64,000 nucleotides of DNA from Gemmatimonadota bacterium (GTDB taxonomy: Bacteria > Gemmatimonadota > Gemmatimonadetes > Gemmatimonadales > GWC2-71-9). The notes below the pieces were generated by a model. That model had not been told where the DNA came from and made no database searches. It saw only the letters and a list, made by a program, of their open reading frames with translations. The translations under genes and the position numbers were made by a program. The stretch covers positions 91,517 to 155,516 of the forward strand of contig QHUK01000003.1 in the NCBI GenBank assembly GCA_003222085.1, written 5' to 3'. Positions 27,279 through 36,860 of this stretch are shown piece after piece (within the stretch, counting starts at the first letter, position 1; the number at the start of each line of letters is the position of its first letter).

Positions 27279-30100
27279 CGCAACCCGAGCTGCCCCTGCC
27301 GTGGAGCGAACACCCCGCTCTTGAGGCTGAAATTCGCGATCGGGTTGCCGGCGGCGGTCTTCTGGCGGCCGTTGAAGCCCGACAGGTTGTCCCAATTGAA
27401 GATGTTGAAGGCCTCCGCGCTTACGCTGAGCCGCCGGGCGCCGCCCACAGGCACGACTTTGGCCAGGCGCAGGTCCACCGTCCGGTACATGTTGTTCCAC
27501 GCCGCCACGGGCCGGATGACCCGGTGCGCGCTATCCGGCGCAAAGTCATCGGCGAAGTTGTTGTCGTTATTCAGGTCCCGCCCGTCCGTCGCCACGTACG
27601 GTCGCGGCGCCGCGAAGATCGACACCGTCGACAGCGTGAGGCCGAACGGCAGGTCACCGATCCCGGACAACACAAGCCGCCAGCGCTCGTCTGTGGTCGT
27701 CGGCTGCATGACGAGGAAGGAGCGGTCGATATAGCCCCCGAGCCCTTCGAACTGAGACTGGTACGATCCCACCGTGAAGGCCGTGTTCAGGCGCAGCCCG
27801 GGCCGGTCGTACGTCAGACTGGTGATCAGGGCGTCGAACTTGGCGCGGCCGACGTCGTCATACAAAGTGATGTTGCCGTAGCTGTTGGTCAGGTTACGCT
27901 GGCCCGTCGTGGTGTTCAGCCAGTTGGGGGTGATCTGGACGTAGAGGTGGCGCGCGTCCTGATGGATGTAGTCCACGTTCAAGGCGAGCGCGTCCGTGAG
28001 CTGGTGGCCGATGCCCACGGAGACCTGCCGGTTTTCCGGCGTTTTCATGTTCGTCTTGAGCAAGAAGATGTTCGGTGGCACGGTGCCTCCGCCGGCGGCC
28101 ACAAGCCGCCGCAGCGAGTCCGGGTCCGTCGTGCCCGGGTTGGAGAAGTCGTACGTGCGCCAGCCGGCCGACACCTTCTCGTTGAACGCCATGAATGTCG
28201 TGATCCGATCGTACATGATGCCGGCGCCGCCGCGCAGGAACGTGCGCTGATCATCGAACACGTCCCACGAGAAGGCGACGCGCGGCCCAAGGTTGTTGAG
28301 ATCGTTCTTGCGGTGCCCCGTATTCAGGAAATCCCTCAGCTGTGAGATCGCCTGGAGCGTGGCGTCGGTCGCCCACGGTACGGTGAAGTCATTGTCCAGT
28401 GTGTTGATCTCGGCGTCGTAGCGGAGGCCCAGAGTCAGCTGGAGGTTGCGCCGCGCCTGCCACCGATCTTGCACGTACGCGCCCAGGCTCCACCCGTTGG
28501 TGATCGCCCGGGCGTCCTCGTCGGAATTCGGATTGAAGAAGCCAACGCCGATGCGGCCCAGGTTCGGGAGCGAGCTGTTGTCCGCCACGAACGTGAAGAA
28601 GCCGTCCCGGTTGCTCGGCTGCCAGCTGTTGGTGTGCACCCGGGCGAGCTCGACACCGCCGGTCAGAATGTGCCGACCGTCGGCGAGCGTACGCGTGACG
28701 CGGTCGATCAGACGGACGTGCGTCTCTTTAAGGACCAGCGGGAAGCCAGCCGTATGGAATTGGATGCTGGGATACCGGAGGGCGGGCCCGGGCTCGAGCG
28801 GCGACTCGTTGTGGCTCCACAACAGCAGGTTTAACGAGAGCTCGTTCACGAACGACCCGGTGGGCGCGTACGTGTCCCGGAGCTGAGCGCTATGGACCCA
28901 ATACTTGGCCTTGATCCCGGCGTTATGCGCACCGATCGCGCCGAAGCTCGCCCCACTGCCAAAATCCGTCTCGCTGTTGTAGTAGCGTCCCGCCCAGGTC
29001 GCGTCGAGCGTATGGGTACTGCTGGGCACCGCTGTGAGCCGCACCACGCCGGTGTGGTTCTTGGTCGGCGCCTTGAACGTCCCGGCCACAGTGTCGAAGA
29101 CGCCGGGTTGGGCAGGCACGACGTTGATGCCGTCGTCGATGCTCTGCCCCTCGTAGCTGGCGGCGAAGAACAGCTTGTCGCGCTGGATCGGGCCTCGCAG
29201 GTTAAAGCCGAACTGGGCGCGGGTGTAGTCCGGGAGCGAGAAGGTCGTGGGGCTCGCGGTCCGACGCTCCCGCTGGATCAGGTCGAGTGCCTTGAGCGCG
29301 TTGGTCTGCCCATAGCTGAAGATGGAGCCGTGGAGCTCGTTGGTGCCGCGCTGCGTCACCGCGCTGATCACGTACGATGCACCGCGTGTATACTCGGCAT
29401 CGTAGGGGTTCAAGTGGACGCGGAACTCACGCATCGCCTCCTGGGGCAGCGGCGAGCCCGTTTGGGGAATCCCCACGAGGTTGCCGTTGAAAAAGCTTTT
29501 CCATTCTGCGCCGTCCAGGTAGAAGTTCCAGAAGCGCAGCCCCGGCAGAGGGCCGGAGGCGGGCAGCGATCGTCCTGACGTGGGCGCGAAGGTCTGGATA
29601 CCCGGCACGACCGCGGCCAGGTTGACCGTGTTCCGGCTGTTCAAAGGTAGGTTCAGGATCTCCTTAGTCACGACCGTCGCCGACACGTCGTTGCGCTGCA
29701 CCTCGAAGCTGGGCTCACGCTGGTGCACCACCTCCACACCCTGGACGGCCACGGCGGCCTCCTGGAGCTGGAAGTCGAGCGTCGCGTGCTGGCCCACCAG
29801 CAGCTCGATGTCGCGCTCCTGCGGCCCGTAGCCCAGCAGGCGGAGACTGACGTGGTAGGCACCGGGCGGCAGCCCGACGATGGTATAGGTCCCCTGCGCC
29901 GACGTGACGGCGCTGCGCTGCTGCCCGGTCTCACGGTTCGACACCGTGAGCTGCGCGGAGGCGAGCGGCGCGCCGCTCGCTCCGGTGACGCGGCCCTGCA
30001 GGTTGACCGTGTTCTGCGCGACGAGGCCGGCGGCGCCGGCGACGAGCCATGCGGCGGCGAGCAGCACGGCACGGAGTCGGTGGGCAAGTCGAGACGACAT
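27266..30100 (-). CDS. TonB-dependent receptor with carboxypeptidase-regulatory N-terminal domain
   Basis: Outer membrane receptor of 944 residues. The signal peptide (RAVLLAAAWLVAGAAGLVAQ) is followed by a CarboxypepD_reg-like beta-sandwich (NLQGRVTGASGAPLASAQLT through YTIVGLPPGAYHVSLRLLGY), then the plug (SATVVTKEILNLPLNSRNTV) and a long barrel ending LGLRYEF with a terminal Phe. This is the Oar/SusC-like architecture. Barrel repeats show the Arg/Asp/Tyr alternation of outer membrane strands. It is the last gene of a minus-strand operon after namZ and a glycosidase-like gene, 33 bases away, suggesting import of a glycan product. The ligand cannot be read from the sequence. Confidence 0.93.
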   Translation of the reverse strand: MSSRLAHRLRAVLLAAAWLVAGAAGLVAQNTVNLQGRVTGASGAPLASAQLTVSNRETGQQRSAVTSAQGTYTIVGLPPGAYHVSLRLLGYGPQERDIELLVGQHATLDFQLQEAAVAVQGVEVVHQREPSFEVQRNDVSATVVTKEILNLPLNSRNTVNLAAVVPGIQTFAPTSGRSLPASGPLPGLRFWNFYLDGAEWKSFFNGNLVGIPQTGSPLPQEAMREFRVHLNPYDAEYTRGASYVISAVTQRGTNELHGSIFSYGQTNALKALDLIQRERRTASPTTFSLPDYTRAQFGFNLRGPIQRDKLFFAASYEGQSIDDGINVVPAQPGVFDTVAGTFKAPTKNHTGVVRLTAVPSSTHTLDATWAGRYYNSETDFGSGASFGAIGAHNAGIKAKYWVHSAQLRDTYAPTGSFVNELSLNLLLWSHNESPLEPGPALRYPSIQFHTAGFPLVLKETHVRLIDRVTRTLADGRHILTGGVELARVHTNSWQPSNRDGFFTFVADNSSLPNLGRIGVGFFNPNSDEDARAITNGWSLGAYVQDRWQARRNLQLTLGLRYDAEINTLDNDFTVPWATDATLQAISQLRDFLNTGHRKNDLNNLGPRVAFSWDVFDDQRTFLRGGAGIMYDRITTFMAFNEKVSAGWRTYDFSNPGTTDPDSLRRLVAAGGGTVPPNIFLLKTNMKTPENRQVSVGIGHQLTDALALNVDYIHQDARHLYVQITPNWLNTTTGQRNLTNSYGNITLYDDVGRAKFDALITSLTYDRPGLRLNTAFTVGSYQSQFEGLGGYIDRSFLVMQPTTTDERWRLVLSGIGDLPFGLTLSTVSIFAAPRPYVATDGRDLNNDNNFADDFAPDSAHRVIRPVAAWNNMYRTVDLRLAKVVPVGGARRLSVSAEAFNIFNWDNLSGFNGRQKTAAGNPIANFSLKSGVFAPRQGQLGLRYEF

Positions 30101-30133
30101 CGAACGATCCTCCTCTGGAACGAACCCGTGAGG

Positions 30134-32386
30134 TCAGCGTTGCCGACTGCGCCGGAACTCGAGGATATACGCCCCGCCGGCCGGCAGCGCCAGCGCGATC
30201 GGCACGACGGCGCTCGAGAACTCACCGAACGGACGACGCCCGCGCTCCTCGATCCGCTCGATGTGCCCGCCGCCCGCGAGCCCGTACGCCGCCGGGTCGA
30301 AGGCGAATGAGACGGAGGTCGGCTCGGCGACGATGCTCGCGAGGGCGATGGCGACGCTCCCGTCTTCCGCGCGCCACGCGCCGGCGATCGCCGCGGGGTA
30401 GCGCGCCGCCGACACGGTAGGCCCCCCGCGTCGTGCGGCGTAGATGGAGACGCGCGAAAGGTCCACGTCCACCGACGCTACGCGCAGCTCCGGCGGGCGC
30501 AGGAATTCGCCGTACAGCAGATAGTCGAGCGCCCGCGCGCGGATACGGGCCAGGCGCATGAGGTAAGCCGTCTCCTCCGGCCGGTCGGCCAATTGCGACG
30601 CGCGGAAGTTCGCGATCGTGGGCTGTAATCCCCAGACGAAGGACCGCGCCTGCTCGAGATAGAACTGCCGGCGGAAGCGCGTGTCCAAGAGCTTCAGCGG
30701 CTCGGCCGGCGCGAACTGGGCGGGCCACAGCTCGTCATAGGGCGGCATGACGAGCGACGAGTAGCTGCCGTAGGTCACGCCATAGGCGTGGTAAACCGCC
30801 TGGAAGAAAGGAATAGGCTCCCATCCACTGCCCGGGTCGGTGTAGCGCTCCTGGCTGACCTGGAGGGTGAGCATGAGGTCCAGCTCTGGCAGCCACGGCT
30901 CGCCGGCGCCCTCGCCCGCGAGCAACACCGGGCGCCCGGCGGCGGCTCGGATCTGCGCCGCGAGGCCACGGAACCCGCCCATCCAGTAGTTGCCGCCGCC
31001 TACGGGATGTCCGTGCGTCGAATCCCAACACACGAGCGACTGGACCGCCTGGTCCATGTAGATCCCATCGGCGCCGTAGGCGTCCAACACGGTGTCCGCG
31101 ATACCGGCGTACTTGGCGCGCCAGAAGGGCGTCGTCACGTCCATGGTGGCGCACGGCTGCGGATCGAACGTGTTGTAGGTCTCCTCGCGCACCCGGCCGT
31201 CCTTTTCCTTCACCGCCCAGCGCGCGGCGTGCTCGCGCGACCAGCTGGGCGTGCCGGTACACCACAGCCGCTGGTTCATGTAGACCATGGCGCGGCTGCC
31301 GGCGGCGTGCGCCGCCGCAACGCCGGCGCGAAACGAATCGACGCCCTCGCGCGGCGGGAGGTAGTCGGGGAAGCTCGTGTCGTAGGGGCCGTGGTGCCAC
31401 CAGTGCCAGTAGATGTTGACGGGCAGGCCCAGGGCACGCTGCAGGGCGAGCGCCGGCGGCACCACGCCGGGCGAGCGGCCGCGGTTCCAGACCCACATGC
31501 CGGTGCGGAGCAGCCACTCCGGAACGCGGCCCCGGGAGAGCCGGCTCTCGCGCGCCCAGGACTGGCGCGTTCCCCACGCGCGGTAACGCTCGGCCACGGT
31601 GATCCAGTCGCCCTGGAACGTCCCGAGGAGCGCGGCGTACGGCGGTGCCCACTGGGTTCTGGGGCTCGCCGGGTTCTCGAGCGGGTGGATCAGCTCGTAG
31701 CCGCGCGCGCCGTCGGAATCGCCCCAGACGGCGAACGTCTTGCGGTAGGCCAGTGTGTCGTCGGCGGCAGCGTAGAGGCCGGCCCCGCCGCGTCGGTACA
31801 ACGCCACCACCTGGAGCGACAGCGTGCCCGGATAGGCCCACTCGAGCCGGCGGCCTCCGCCGTCCGGTCCCCCCCCGAGCAGCGTGGCCGGGTCCCGCGC
31901 CAGCGCGCCCATCCAACGGGGCACCGCGAGCTCTTCGCCACGCCCGAGCGGCGGTATACGGGCGAGCCGCGGGAAGCGCACCTGTTCGATCGCGAGGGCG
32001 CCCGGCGAGTCGACGACGATGCGCCACTCCGACAGGGCCGAGTCTCCTAGCAGGCGCACTGTGGCGGTGACATGCAGCCCCGGCGCTTCGTTCAGCCCGA
32101 AGTCACCCCAGACGAGCGCCAGCCCCCGCCCATCGCCCGGCAGCACGTGCCACGAGAAGCTGCGGGCGGAGCCGGGGACGACGCTCGAGTCGCCGGGGCC
32201 GAGGCGGTCGAGCCGCCAGATGGCGGTGGCGCTCCGCCCGCCGACGAAGGACTGACCGCTCGCACGGTCGGTGAGCGCGAGCAGCGAGCCATTGCCCGGG
32301 TCGAAGCCAAGCCGAAGGCGATCGTTTTGAAGCCAGAGCGTGTCCGCCGCGGCGACGGCGAGCAAGCTACCGAGCAGGATGTTCAC
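30134..32386 (-). CDS. Predicted secreted glycosidase (DUF6259-like)
   Basis: The GTG at 32386 overlaps the namZ stop (GTGA) and gives 750 residues beginning with a signal peptide, MNILLGSLLAVAAADTLW. An N-terminal beta-rich part carries LRLGFDPGNGSLLALTDR, common in carbohydrate-active enzymes. The central part looks like a TIM barrel: VNIYWHWWHHGPYDTSFPDY, MVYMNQRLWC, ADGIYMDQAVQSLVCWD and VLLAGEGAGEPWL, with Asp and Glu residues at strand ends as in retaining glycosidases. I associate it with DUF6259 from memory, and substrate specificity is unknown. Placement between an exo-N-acetylmuramidase and a TonB receptor suggests glycan breakdown. The longer frame from 32443 is not needed. Confidence 0.78.
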   Translation of the reverse strand: MNILLGSLLAVAAADTLWLQNDRLRLGFDPGNGSLLALTDRASGQSFVGGRSATAIWRLDRLGPGDSSVVPGSARSFSWHVLPGDGRGLALVWGDFGLNEAPGLHVTATVRLLGDSALSEWRIVVDSPGALAIEQVRFPRLARIPPLGRGEELAVPRWMGALARDPATLLGGGPDGGGRRLEWAYPGTLSLQVVALYRRGGAGLYAAADDTLAYRKTFAVWGDSDGARGYELIHPLENPASPRTQWAPPYAALLGTFQGDWITVAERYRAWGTRQSWARESRLSRGRVPEWLLRTGMWVWNRGRSPGVVPPALALQRALGLPVNIYWHWWHHGPYDTSFPDYLPPREGVDSFRAGVAAAHAAGSRAMVYMNQRLWCTGTPSWSREHAARWAVKEKDGRVREETYNTFDPQPCATMDVTTPFWRAKYAGIADTVLDAYGADGIYMDQAVQSLVCWDSTHGHPVGGGNYWMGGFRGLAAQIRAAAGRPVLLAGEGAGEPWLPELDLMLTLQVSQERYTDPGSGWEPIPFFQAVYHAYGVTYGSYSSLVMPPYDELWPAQFAPAEPLKLLDTRFRRQFYLEQARSFVWGLQPTIANFRASQLADRPEETAYLMRLARIRARALDYLLYGEFLRPPELRVASVDVDLSRVSIYAARRGGPTVSAARYPAAIAGAWRAEDGSVAIALASIVAEPTSVSFAFDPAAYGLAGGGHIERIEERGRRPFGEFSSAVVPIALALPAGGAYILEFRRSRQR

Positions 32387-33576
32387 CGGTAGATCAGGTA
32401 GGCGGCCCGCTTTGTTCGGAACGTCGCCTGGTCGCGCTCCCACTCGCGCAGCAGCTCCGCCAGCGTCCCTGCCTCAATCGCCTGCCGCAGCCGCGCGCTG
32501 CCGCCGTGGCGCTCGAGCGTCGCGCCCGCCCACTGGAATTGATCGGGGTGGAGCCGCCGGATGACGTCGATCATCAGCAACGACGTCGCCAGCGGCCGAT
32601 AGGAGGCGCGGTCGGTCAGCGTAAGACGCACACCCTTCAACACCTGGCCGGGATACTTCCGCGCGGTCTCCGCGGTCGGGAACTCGACCGCTTCGAACCG
32701 GATGCCGGGCAGGTTCATCGCATTCATGGCCGCGACGACCTCGGTGTTCCTGAGCCACGGTGCGCCGATCTGCTCGAACGGCAGGTCGGTGCCACGCCCT
32801 TCGGAGACGTTGGTCGCCTCGAAGAACACCGTGCCGGGGTAGTGGATCGCGGCTTCGAGCCGCCGGATATTGGGCGACGGGTTCACCCAGGGCAGTCCCG
32901 TCTCGTCCCACCACATGTCGCGCCGCCAGCCCTCGACCGGCACGACGGTCAAGTCGGCGCCGATCCGCTGCTCCGCGTTGTACATCCTGGCCAGCTCGCC
33001 CAGCGTCATGCCGTGACGCGACAGGACCGGATAGATGCCGACGAACGACTCGTAGGCGGGCTCGAGGATGTTCCCCTCGAGAATGGTTCCGGTGACCGGG
33101 TTCGGCCGGTCCAGCACGACGATGGGGATCCCCTTCTCGGCCGCGGCCTGCATCGCGAGCGCGAGCGTGGACTCGAACGTGTACTGCCGCACGCCCAGGT
33201 CCTGGATGTCGTAGACCAGCACGTCGATCCCCTCGAGCATCTGCGGCGTCGGCTTGTCGGTGTCGCCGTAGAGGGAATGGACCGGCAACCCGGTCTTCTC
33301 GTCTACTGTCGAGGCGACGCGCGTCTCGGCGACGCCGCGGATGCCGTGCTCGGGTGAGTAGAGCGCGACCAACGTCAGGTCCGGCACACCGCGGAGCAGG
33401 TCGATCGTGCTGCGTCGCTGGCGATCGATGCCGGACTGGTTCGTGATCAGCCCCACACGTTTGCCGCGCACCAGTGCGAGCGGGTGATCGACGAAGACCT
33501 CTATCCCCGGGCGGACAGCGGGCGCAGATGCGCACGCGACGGCGGCTGCGACGAGCAGGGCGGCGGAGCGTTGCAT
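32383..33576 (-). CDS. namZ: Exo-beta-N-acetylmuramidase NamZ (DUF1343)
   Basis: NamZ releases N-acetylmuramic acid from the ends of peptidoglycan fragments. The 397-residue protein has a signal sequence (LLVAAAVACASAPAVRPG, possibly a lipoprotein at Cys15), then the family blocks VGLITNQSGIDRQ, LYSPEHGIRG, the DIQDLGVRQYTF strand and LDRPNPVTG, followed by GLPWVNPSPNI and FFEATNVSEGRGTDLPFEQI. These are typical of DUF1343. It is the first gene of the namZ, glycosidase, TonB receptor operon. Family function is established from Bacillus and Tannerella enzymes; substrate in this organism is inferred. Confidence 0.92.
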   Translation of the reverse strand: MQRSAALLVAAAVACASAPAVRPGIEVFVDHPLALVRGKRVGLITNQSGIDRQRRSTIDLLRGVPDLTLVALYSPEHGIRGVAETRVASTVDEKTGLPVHSLYGDTDKPTPQMLEGIDVLVYDIQDLGVRQYTFESTLALAMQAAAEKGIPIVVLDRPNPVTGTILEGNILEPAYESFVGIYPVLSRHGMTLGELARMYNAEQRIGADLTVVPVEGWRRDMWWDETGLPWVNPSPNIRRLEAAIHYPGTVFFEATNVSEGRGTDLPFEQIGAPWLRNTEVVAAMNAMNLPGIRFEAVEFPTAETARKYPGQVLKGVRLTLTDRASYRPLATSLLMIDVIRRLHPDQFQWAGATLERHGGSARLRQAIEAGTLAELLREWERDQATFRTKRAAYLIYR

Positions 33577-33741
33577 GATTTCGGTGACATGCTACGCGCT
33601 GCGGCCTAGATTGCAACCTGGTGCCCGCAGCCTTCCCGCGGTCCGAAAATGCCTCCACCAGAGGTAGCAGCGGGAACCTGACGCAGCACAGCTCCGTTGT
33701 TTCTGGGTCTGATACCCACTTTCGCTCGGAGGCAGGAACAC

Positions 33742-34728
33742 ATGGAGCAGCGCCACCTGGGGTCCCAAGGCCTCGTCGTGTCCGCGATGGGGCTCGGCTG
33801 CATGGGCATGTCCGACTTCTACGGCGACCGCGATGACGCCGAGTCGATCGCCACCATCCATCGCGCGATCGACCTCGGTATCACCCTCCTCGACACGGCC
33901 GATATCTACGGCCCGTTCACCAACGAACGGCTCGTCGGCCAGGCAGTCGCGGACCGACGCGAGCGCGTCGTCCTGGCCACCAAGTTCGGCAACGTCCGCA
34001 AACCGGACGGGACCTTTGTGGGCGTGAACGGCCGCCCGGAGTACGTGCGCCAGGCCTGCGACGCCTCGCTCGCGCGACTCGGCGTGGCTCACATCGACCT
34101 CTACTACCAGCACCGCGTGGACCGGAGCGTGCCGATCGAGGAGACGGTCGGCGCGATGGCGGAGCTGGTGCGCGCCGGTAAGGTCCGCTATCTCGGCCTC
34201 TCGGAGGCCGCCCCCGTAACGATCCGGCGTGCACACGGAACGCACCCCATCAGCGCGCTCCAGACGGAGTACTCGCTCTGGAGTCGCGACCCGGAGGACG
34301 AGATTCTGCCCACGTGCCAGGAGCTGGGCATCGGCTTCGTCGCCTACAGCCCGCTGGGGCGCGGCTTCCTCTCGGGCCAGATACGGCGCTACGAGGACCT
34401 CGCCCCGGACGACTGGCGGCGCAGCAATCCCCGCTTTCAGGGTGAGAACTTCACGAAGAACCTCGAGCTGGTGGCGCGCATCGAGCAGCTGGCGCGCGCC
34501 AAGCGGTGCACGCCGTCGCAGCTCGCGCTGGCCTGGGTGCTGGCGCAGGGCGAAGACATCGTGCCCATTCCCGGCACGAAGCGGGTGCGCTATCTGGAGG
34601 AGAATGCGGGGGCCGCCGCGATCGCGCTGAGCGCCGCCGACCTCGAGGCGATCGACACGGCGTTCCCGAAGGGCGCGACGGCGGGAGATCGCTACGCGGC
34701 GGGGGGGATGGCGGCGGTCAATCGGTAA
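33742..34728 (+). CDS. Aldo/keto reductase
   Basis: NAD(P)H-dependent oxidoreductase of 328 residues. [20 protein letters not shown] is the usual N-terminus of the YhdN/IolS-type group. The catalytic tetrad is visible as Asp and Tyr in [11 protein letters not shown], Lys in LATKFGN and His in [23 protein letters not shown] forms the cofactor site. A GAGGCAGGA stands upstream of the ATG; an ATG at 33697 would add 15 residues lacking family similarity. It is divergent from the namZ operon and its end overlaps the convergent small secreted gene by 11 bases. Physiological substrate unknown. Confidence 0.93.
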   Translation: MEQRHLGSQGLVVSAMGLGCMGMSDFYGDRDDAESIATIHRAIDLGITLLDTADIYGPFTNERLVGQAVADRRERVVLATKFGNVRKPDGTFVGVNGRPEYVRQACDASLARLGVAHIDLYYQHRVDRSVPIEETVGAMAELVRAGKVRYLGLSEAAPVTIRRAHGTHPISALQTEYSLWSRDPEDEILPTCQELGIGFVAYSPLGRGFLSGQIRRYEDLAPDDWRRSNPRFQGENFTKNLELVARIEQLARAKRCTPSQLALAWVLAQGEDIVPIPGTKRVRYLEENAGAAAIALSAADLEAIDTAFPKGATAGDRYAAGGMAAVNR

Positions 34729-35140
34729 CGCGCGGCTTGCGGCAAATCGGGCACGGCCCCATCCGCGGCTCCTTCCCGAGCTCGAGCTGCACCGGGCCGA
34801 GCGTCACCGCGGTGTCCGTGAGCGTTATGGTGAGCGTCATCACGCGCCCGTTGGTCGAGCCGGTGAACTGCGCCGGATGGTCGGGGCCGCGGGCCACGGG
34901 ATAGAGGGTGATGTTGTAGCGGCCGGGTGCGTCGAACCGGCCCTGCTCGTCGGCCACGAGCGCCTGCTTCGTGTCCCCCGCCGTGCAGCCGATGTGGACG
35001 TGGGCGGTCGTGTCGAACGCGATCAATCCCGCGTTCTCACCACCCCACGTGCCTTCGATCGGCCCGCGGAAGCGCGGGCCCCCGATATCGCAGTCGCGGG
35101 CGAGGATCACGACGAGACCGGCCAGGACGACCTTGTTCAT
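34718..35140 (-). CDS. Small exported protein, unknown function
   Basis: The 140-residue product starts [20 protein letters not shown], a short basic n-region with a hydrophobic core, and a Cys at 17 that could be lipidated although the lipobox (ARDC) is poor. The rest is beta-strand-rich ([33 protein letters not shown]). HIGCTAGD and a CPICRKP near the C-terminus provide further Cys residues. A compact beta-barrel or META-like fold would fit the GTWGGEN start, but I do not recognise a family. It is convergent with the aldo/keto reductase and lies just downstream of moxR on the same strand. Confidence 0.7.
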   Translation of the reverse strand: MNKVVLAGLVVILARDCDIGGPRFRGPIEGTWGGENAGLIAFDTTAHVHIGCTAGDTKQALVADEQGRFDAPGRYNITLYPVARGPDHPAQFTGSTNGRVMTLTITLTDTAVTLGPVQLELGKEPRMGPCPICRKPRVTD

Positions 35141-35159
35141 GGGAGTGGCTCTATACCCT

Positions 35160-36197
35160 CTACCCCTGCACCCAACTCCGCGTCACAAGCAGCTCCTCCA
35201 CCACGTCCGGCGCGCTCCGCCCCGCCGCCTCCGCCGCGAAATTGATTACGAGCCGGTGCGTGAGCACGGTGGGCGCCACGGCTCGGAGGTCGTCCTCGTC
35301 CGGCATGGGCCGCCCGTCGAGCGCCGCGCGCGCCTTGGCACCGAGGATCAAGTACTGGGACGCCCGCGGGCCCGCGCCCCACGACACGAACTCCTTGATG
35401 AACGCCGGCGCCTCGCCGTCGCCCGGCCGCGACATCCGCACCAGCGTGACCGCCGCGCGCACCAGCGGCTTTGGCACGGGGATGCGGCGCACCAGGTGCT
35501 GCAACGCCAACACGTCCTCGGCCGTCAACACCGGCGCGATTTCCGTCGCGGCGTCCCCCGTGGTCGCTTCGACGATCGTCTCCTCCTCTTCCTTGGTGGG
35601 GTAGGCCACCCGCAGTTCGAACATGAAGCGGTCGAGCTGCGCCTCGGGCAGGGGATAGGTCCCCTCCTGCTCGATCGGGTTCTGGGTGGCGAGCACGAAG
35701 AACGGCGCCGGGAGCGGATGGGTCTGCCCCGCCGCCGTCACCTGGTGCTCCTGCATCGCCTGGAGCAGTGCCGCCTGGGTCTTGGGCGGCGTGCGGTTCA
35801 CCTCGTCCGCGAGCACGATGTTCGCGAACACCGGCCCCCGCACGAACCGGAACGCGCGCTTCCCCGTGGTCTGGTCCTCCTCGATGATCTCGGTCCCGGT
35901 GATGTCGGTGGGCATGAGGTCGGGGGTGAACTGGATGCGCGAGAACTTGAGATCGAGCGTCTGCGCCACGGTCTGCACCATCAGCGTCTTGGCGAGGCCC
36001 GGCACGCCTAAGAGCAGCGCGTGGCCACCCGAGAAGATGGCGGTGAGGATGCCGTCGAGCACCTGGTGCTGGCCCACGATGCGGCGGCCCACCTGGGCGA
36101 GGAGGTCCGAGCGGGCGCGGGTGAGCCGCTCGAGCAGCTCGACGTCGCCTTGAGGCCGGGATGCGGGATGGGGGATGGGGGACGGGTTGGGTGGCAT
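35160..36197 (-). CDS. MoxR-type AAA+ ATPase
   Basis: MoxR ATPases act as chaperones for metal insertion or complex assembly in the cytoplasm. The 345-residue protein has Walker A GVPGLAKT, Walker B IVLADEVNRTPPKTQAALLQ, FVLATQNPIEQEGTYPLPEA (sensor 1 and the MoxR signature) and a C-terminal winged-helix-like region. The first ~15 residues (PPNPSPIPHPASRPQ) are translated from a GGGATGG heptamer array; an in-frame start further in would avoid it but the RBS evidence is weak. The usual partners (DUF58 and VWA proteins) are not adjacent, so its client is unknown. Confidence 0.93.
   Translation of the reverse strand: MPPNPSPIPHPASRPQGDVELLERLTRARSDLLAQVGRRIVGQHQVLDGILTAIFSGGHALLLGVPGLAKTLMVQTVAQTLDLKFSRIQFTPDLMPTDITGTEIIEEDQTTGKRAFRFVRGPVFANIVLADEVNRTPPKTQAALLQAMQEHQVTAAGQTHPLPAPFFVLATQNPIEQEGTYPLPEAQLDRFMFELRVAYPTKEEEETIVEATTGDAATEIAPVLTAEDVLALQHLVRRIPVPKPLVRAAVTLVRMSRPGDGEAPAFIKEFVSWGAGPRASQYLILGAKARAALDGRPMPDEDDLRAVAPTVLTHRLVINFAAEAAGRSAPDVVEELLVTRSWVQG
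36158..36185 (+). repeat. GGGATGG heptamer array at the moxR start
   Basis: GGGATGC, GGGATGG, GGGATGG and GGGACGG follow in exact 7-base phase. On the minus strand they encode the Pro/Ser-rich N-terminus of the MoxR ATPase. Confidence 0.8.
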
Positions 36198-36262
36198 TCT
36201 GGCTCCAGGTTAGCACATCATACTCCCAAGCGCCACATAAGTTTGCGCGGTTCTGACTTTGC

Positions 36263-36291
36263 TTGCGAAATTTTTCACAAGCGGGTAGTTT
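36263..36291 (+). promoter_or_regulatory. Weak candidate promoter of the ATP synthase operon
   Basis: TTGCGA (36263-36268) and TAGTTT (36286-36291) are 17 bases apart, immediately before the GTG at 36298. If used, the transcript would be nearly leaderless. The surrounding bases are the most AT-rich of this region. Confidence 0.35.
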
Positions 36292-36297
36292 TGCGCC

Positions 36298-36504
36298 GTG
36301 CAAACCCCGGGGCCGCTCCGCTACGCGGGGCTCGGGATCCAGTTGGCCGTAACGGTCGTGGTGTGCGTGCTCTTCGGACAATGGTTGGACCGGAAGGCCG
36401 GGACCGACGGCATCTTTACCATCCTGGCCCCATTACTGGGGTTTGGCGGCGTGATGTACTCCCTGGTGCGCGAGCTCTCCGGATCCGACAAGGGCGACCG
36501 ATGA
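36298..36504 (+). CDS. atpZ: AtpZ/AtpI-like small membrane protein
   Basis: A 68-residue protein with two membrane helices (GIQLAVTVVVCVLFGQWLD and FTILAPLLGFGGVMYSLVRE). This matches the F0F1-ATPase gene-1 family, which precedes ATP synthase genes and may assist c-ring assembly or Mg/Ca transport. GQWLDRKAGT is the conserved loop. The GTG start follows a short AT-rich stretch and its stop overlaps the next ATG (ATGA). It is the first gene of the atp cluster. Confidence 0.85.
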   Translation: MQTPGPLRYAGLGIQLAVTVVVCVLFGQWLDRKAGTDGIFTILAPLLGFGGVMYSLVRELSGSDKGDR

Positions 36505-36860
36505 CGGCGGGACGTCGCTACCTCGTCGGCGTGAGCGCGGTTGCCGCGGCGGCGCTCGTCCTTAGCTTCGTCCTGCCGCCCGACGCCCGGACCGGCGTGT
36601 GGCTCGCGACGGTCCTGGCGCTGATGGTGCAGGGGCCACTCGGCTGGTGGGTGGTGCGGGCGATCGGGACCGAGCGCCTCCAGCTGATCTGGGCGATCGG
36701 CATCGCCGCGCGGTTCGCGCTCGTCGCGGCCGCGGGGTTCGTGGTCGCGCCGCGGCTGGGCCTCGCGCTCGCGCCGCTGCTGTTCGCCCTCGTGGGAGTG
36801 CTCATGTGTTGCGTGGTGGTCGAGGCGGTCGTCGTCCGGTCCGCAACCGAGGTGCGGTGA
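36501..36860 (+). CDS. AtpI-like ATP synthase assembly protein
   Basis: A 119-residue protein with four predicted membrane helices (YLVGVSAVAAAALVLSFVLP; WLATVLALMVQGPLGWWVV; LIWAIGIAARFALVAAAGFV; LALAPLLFALVGVLMCCVVV). The position between atpZ and atpB, plus overlapping start (ATGA with atpZ) and stop (GTGA with atpB), fits AtpI, an accessory factor for c-ring assembly. Sequence similarity to characterised AtpI is low by eye, so the name rests on position and topology. Confidence 0.75.
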   Translation: MTAGRRYLVGVSAVAAAALVLSFVLPPDARTGVWLATVLALMVQGPLGWWVVRAIGTERLQLIWAIGIAARFALVAAAGFVVAPRLGLALAPLLFALVGVLMCCVVVEAVVVRSATEVR

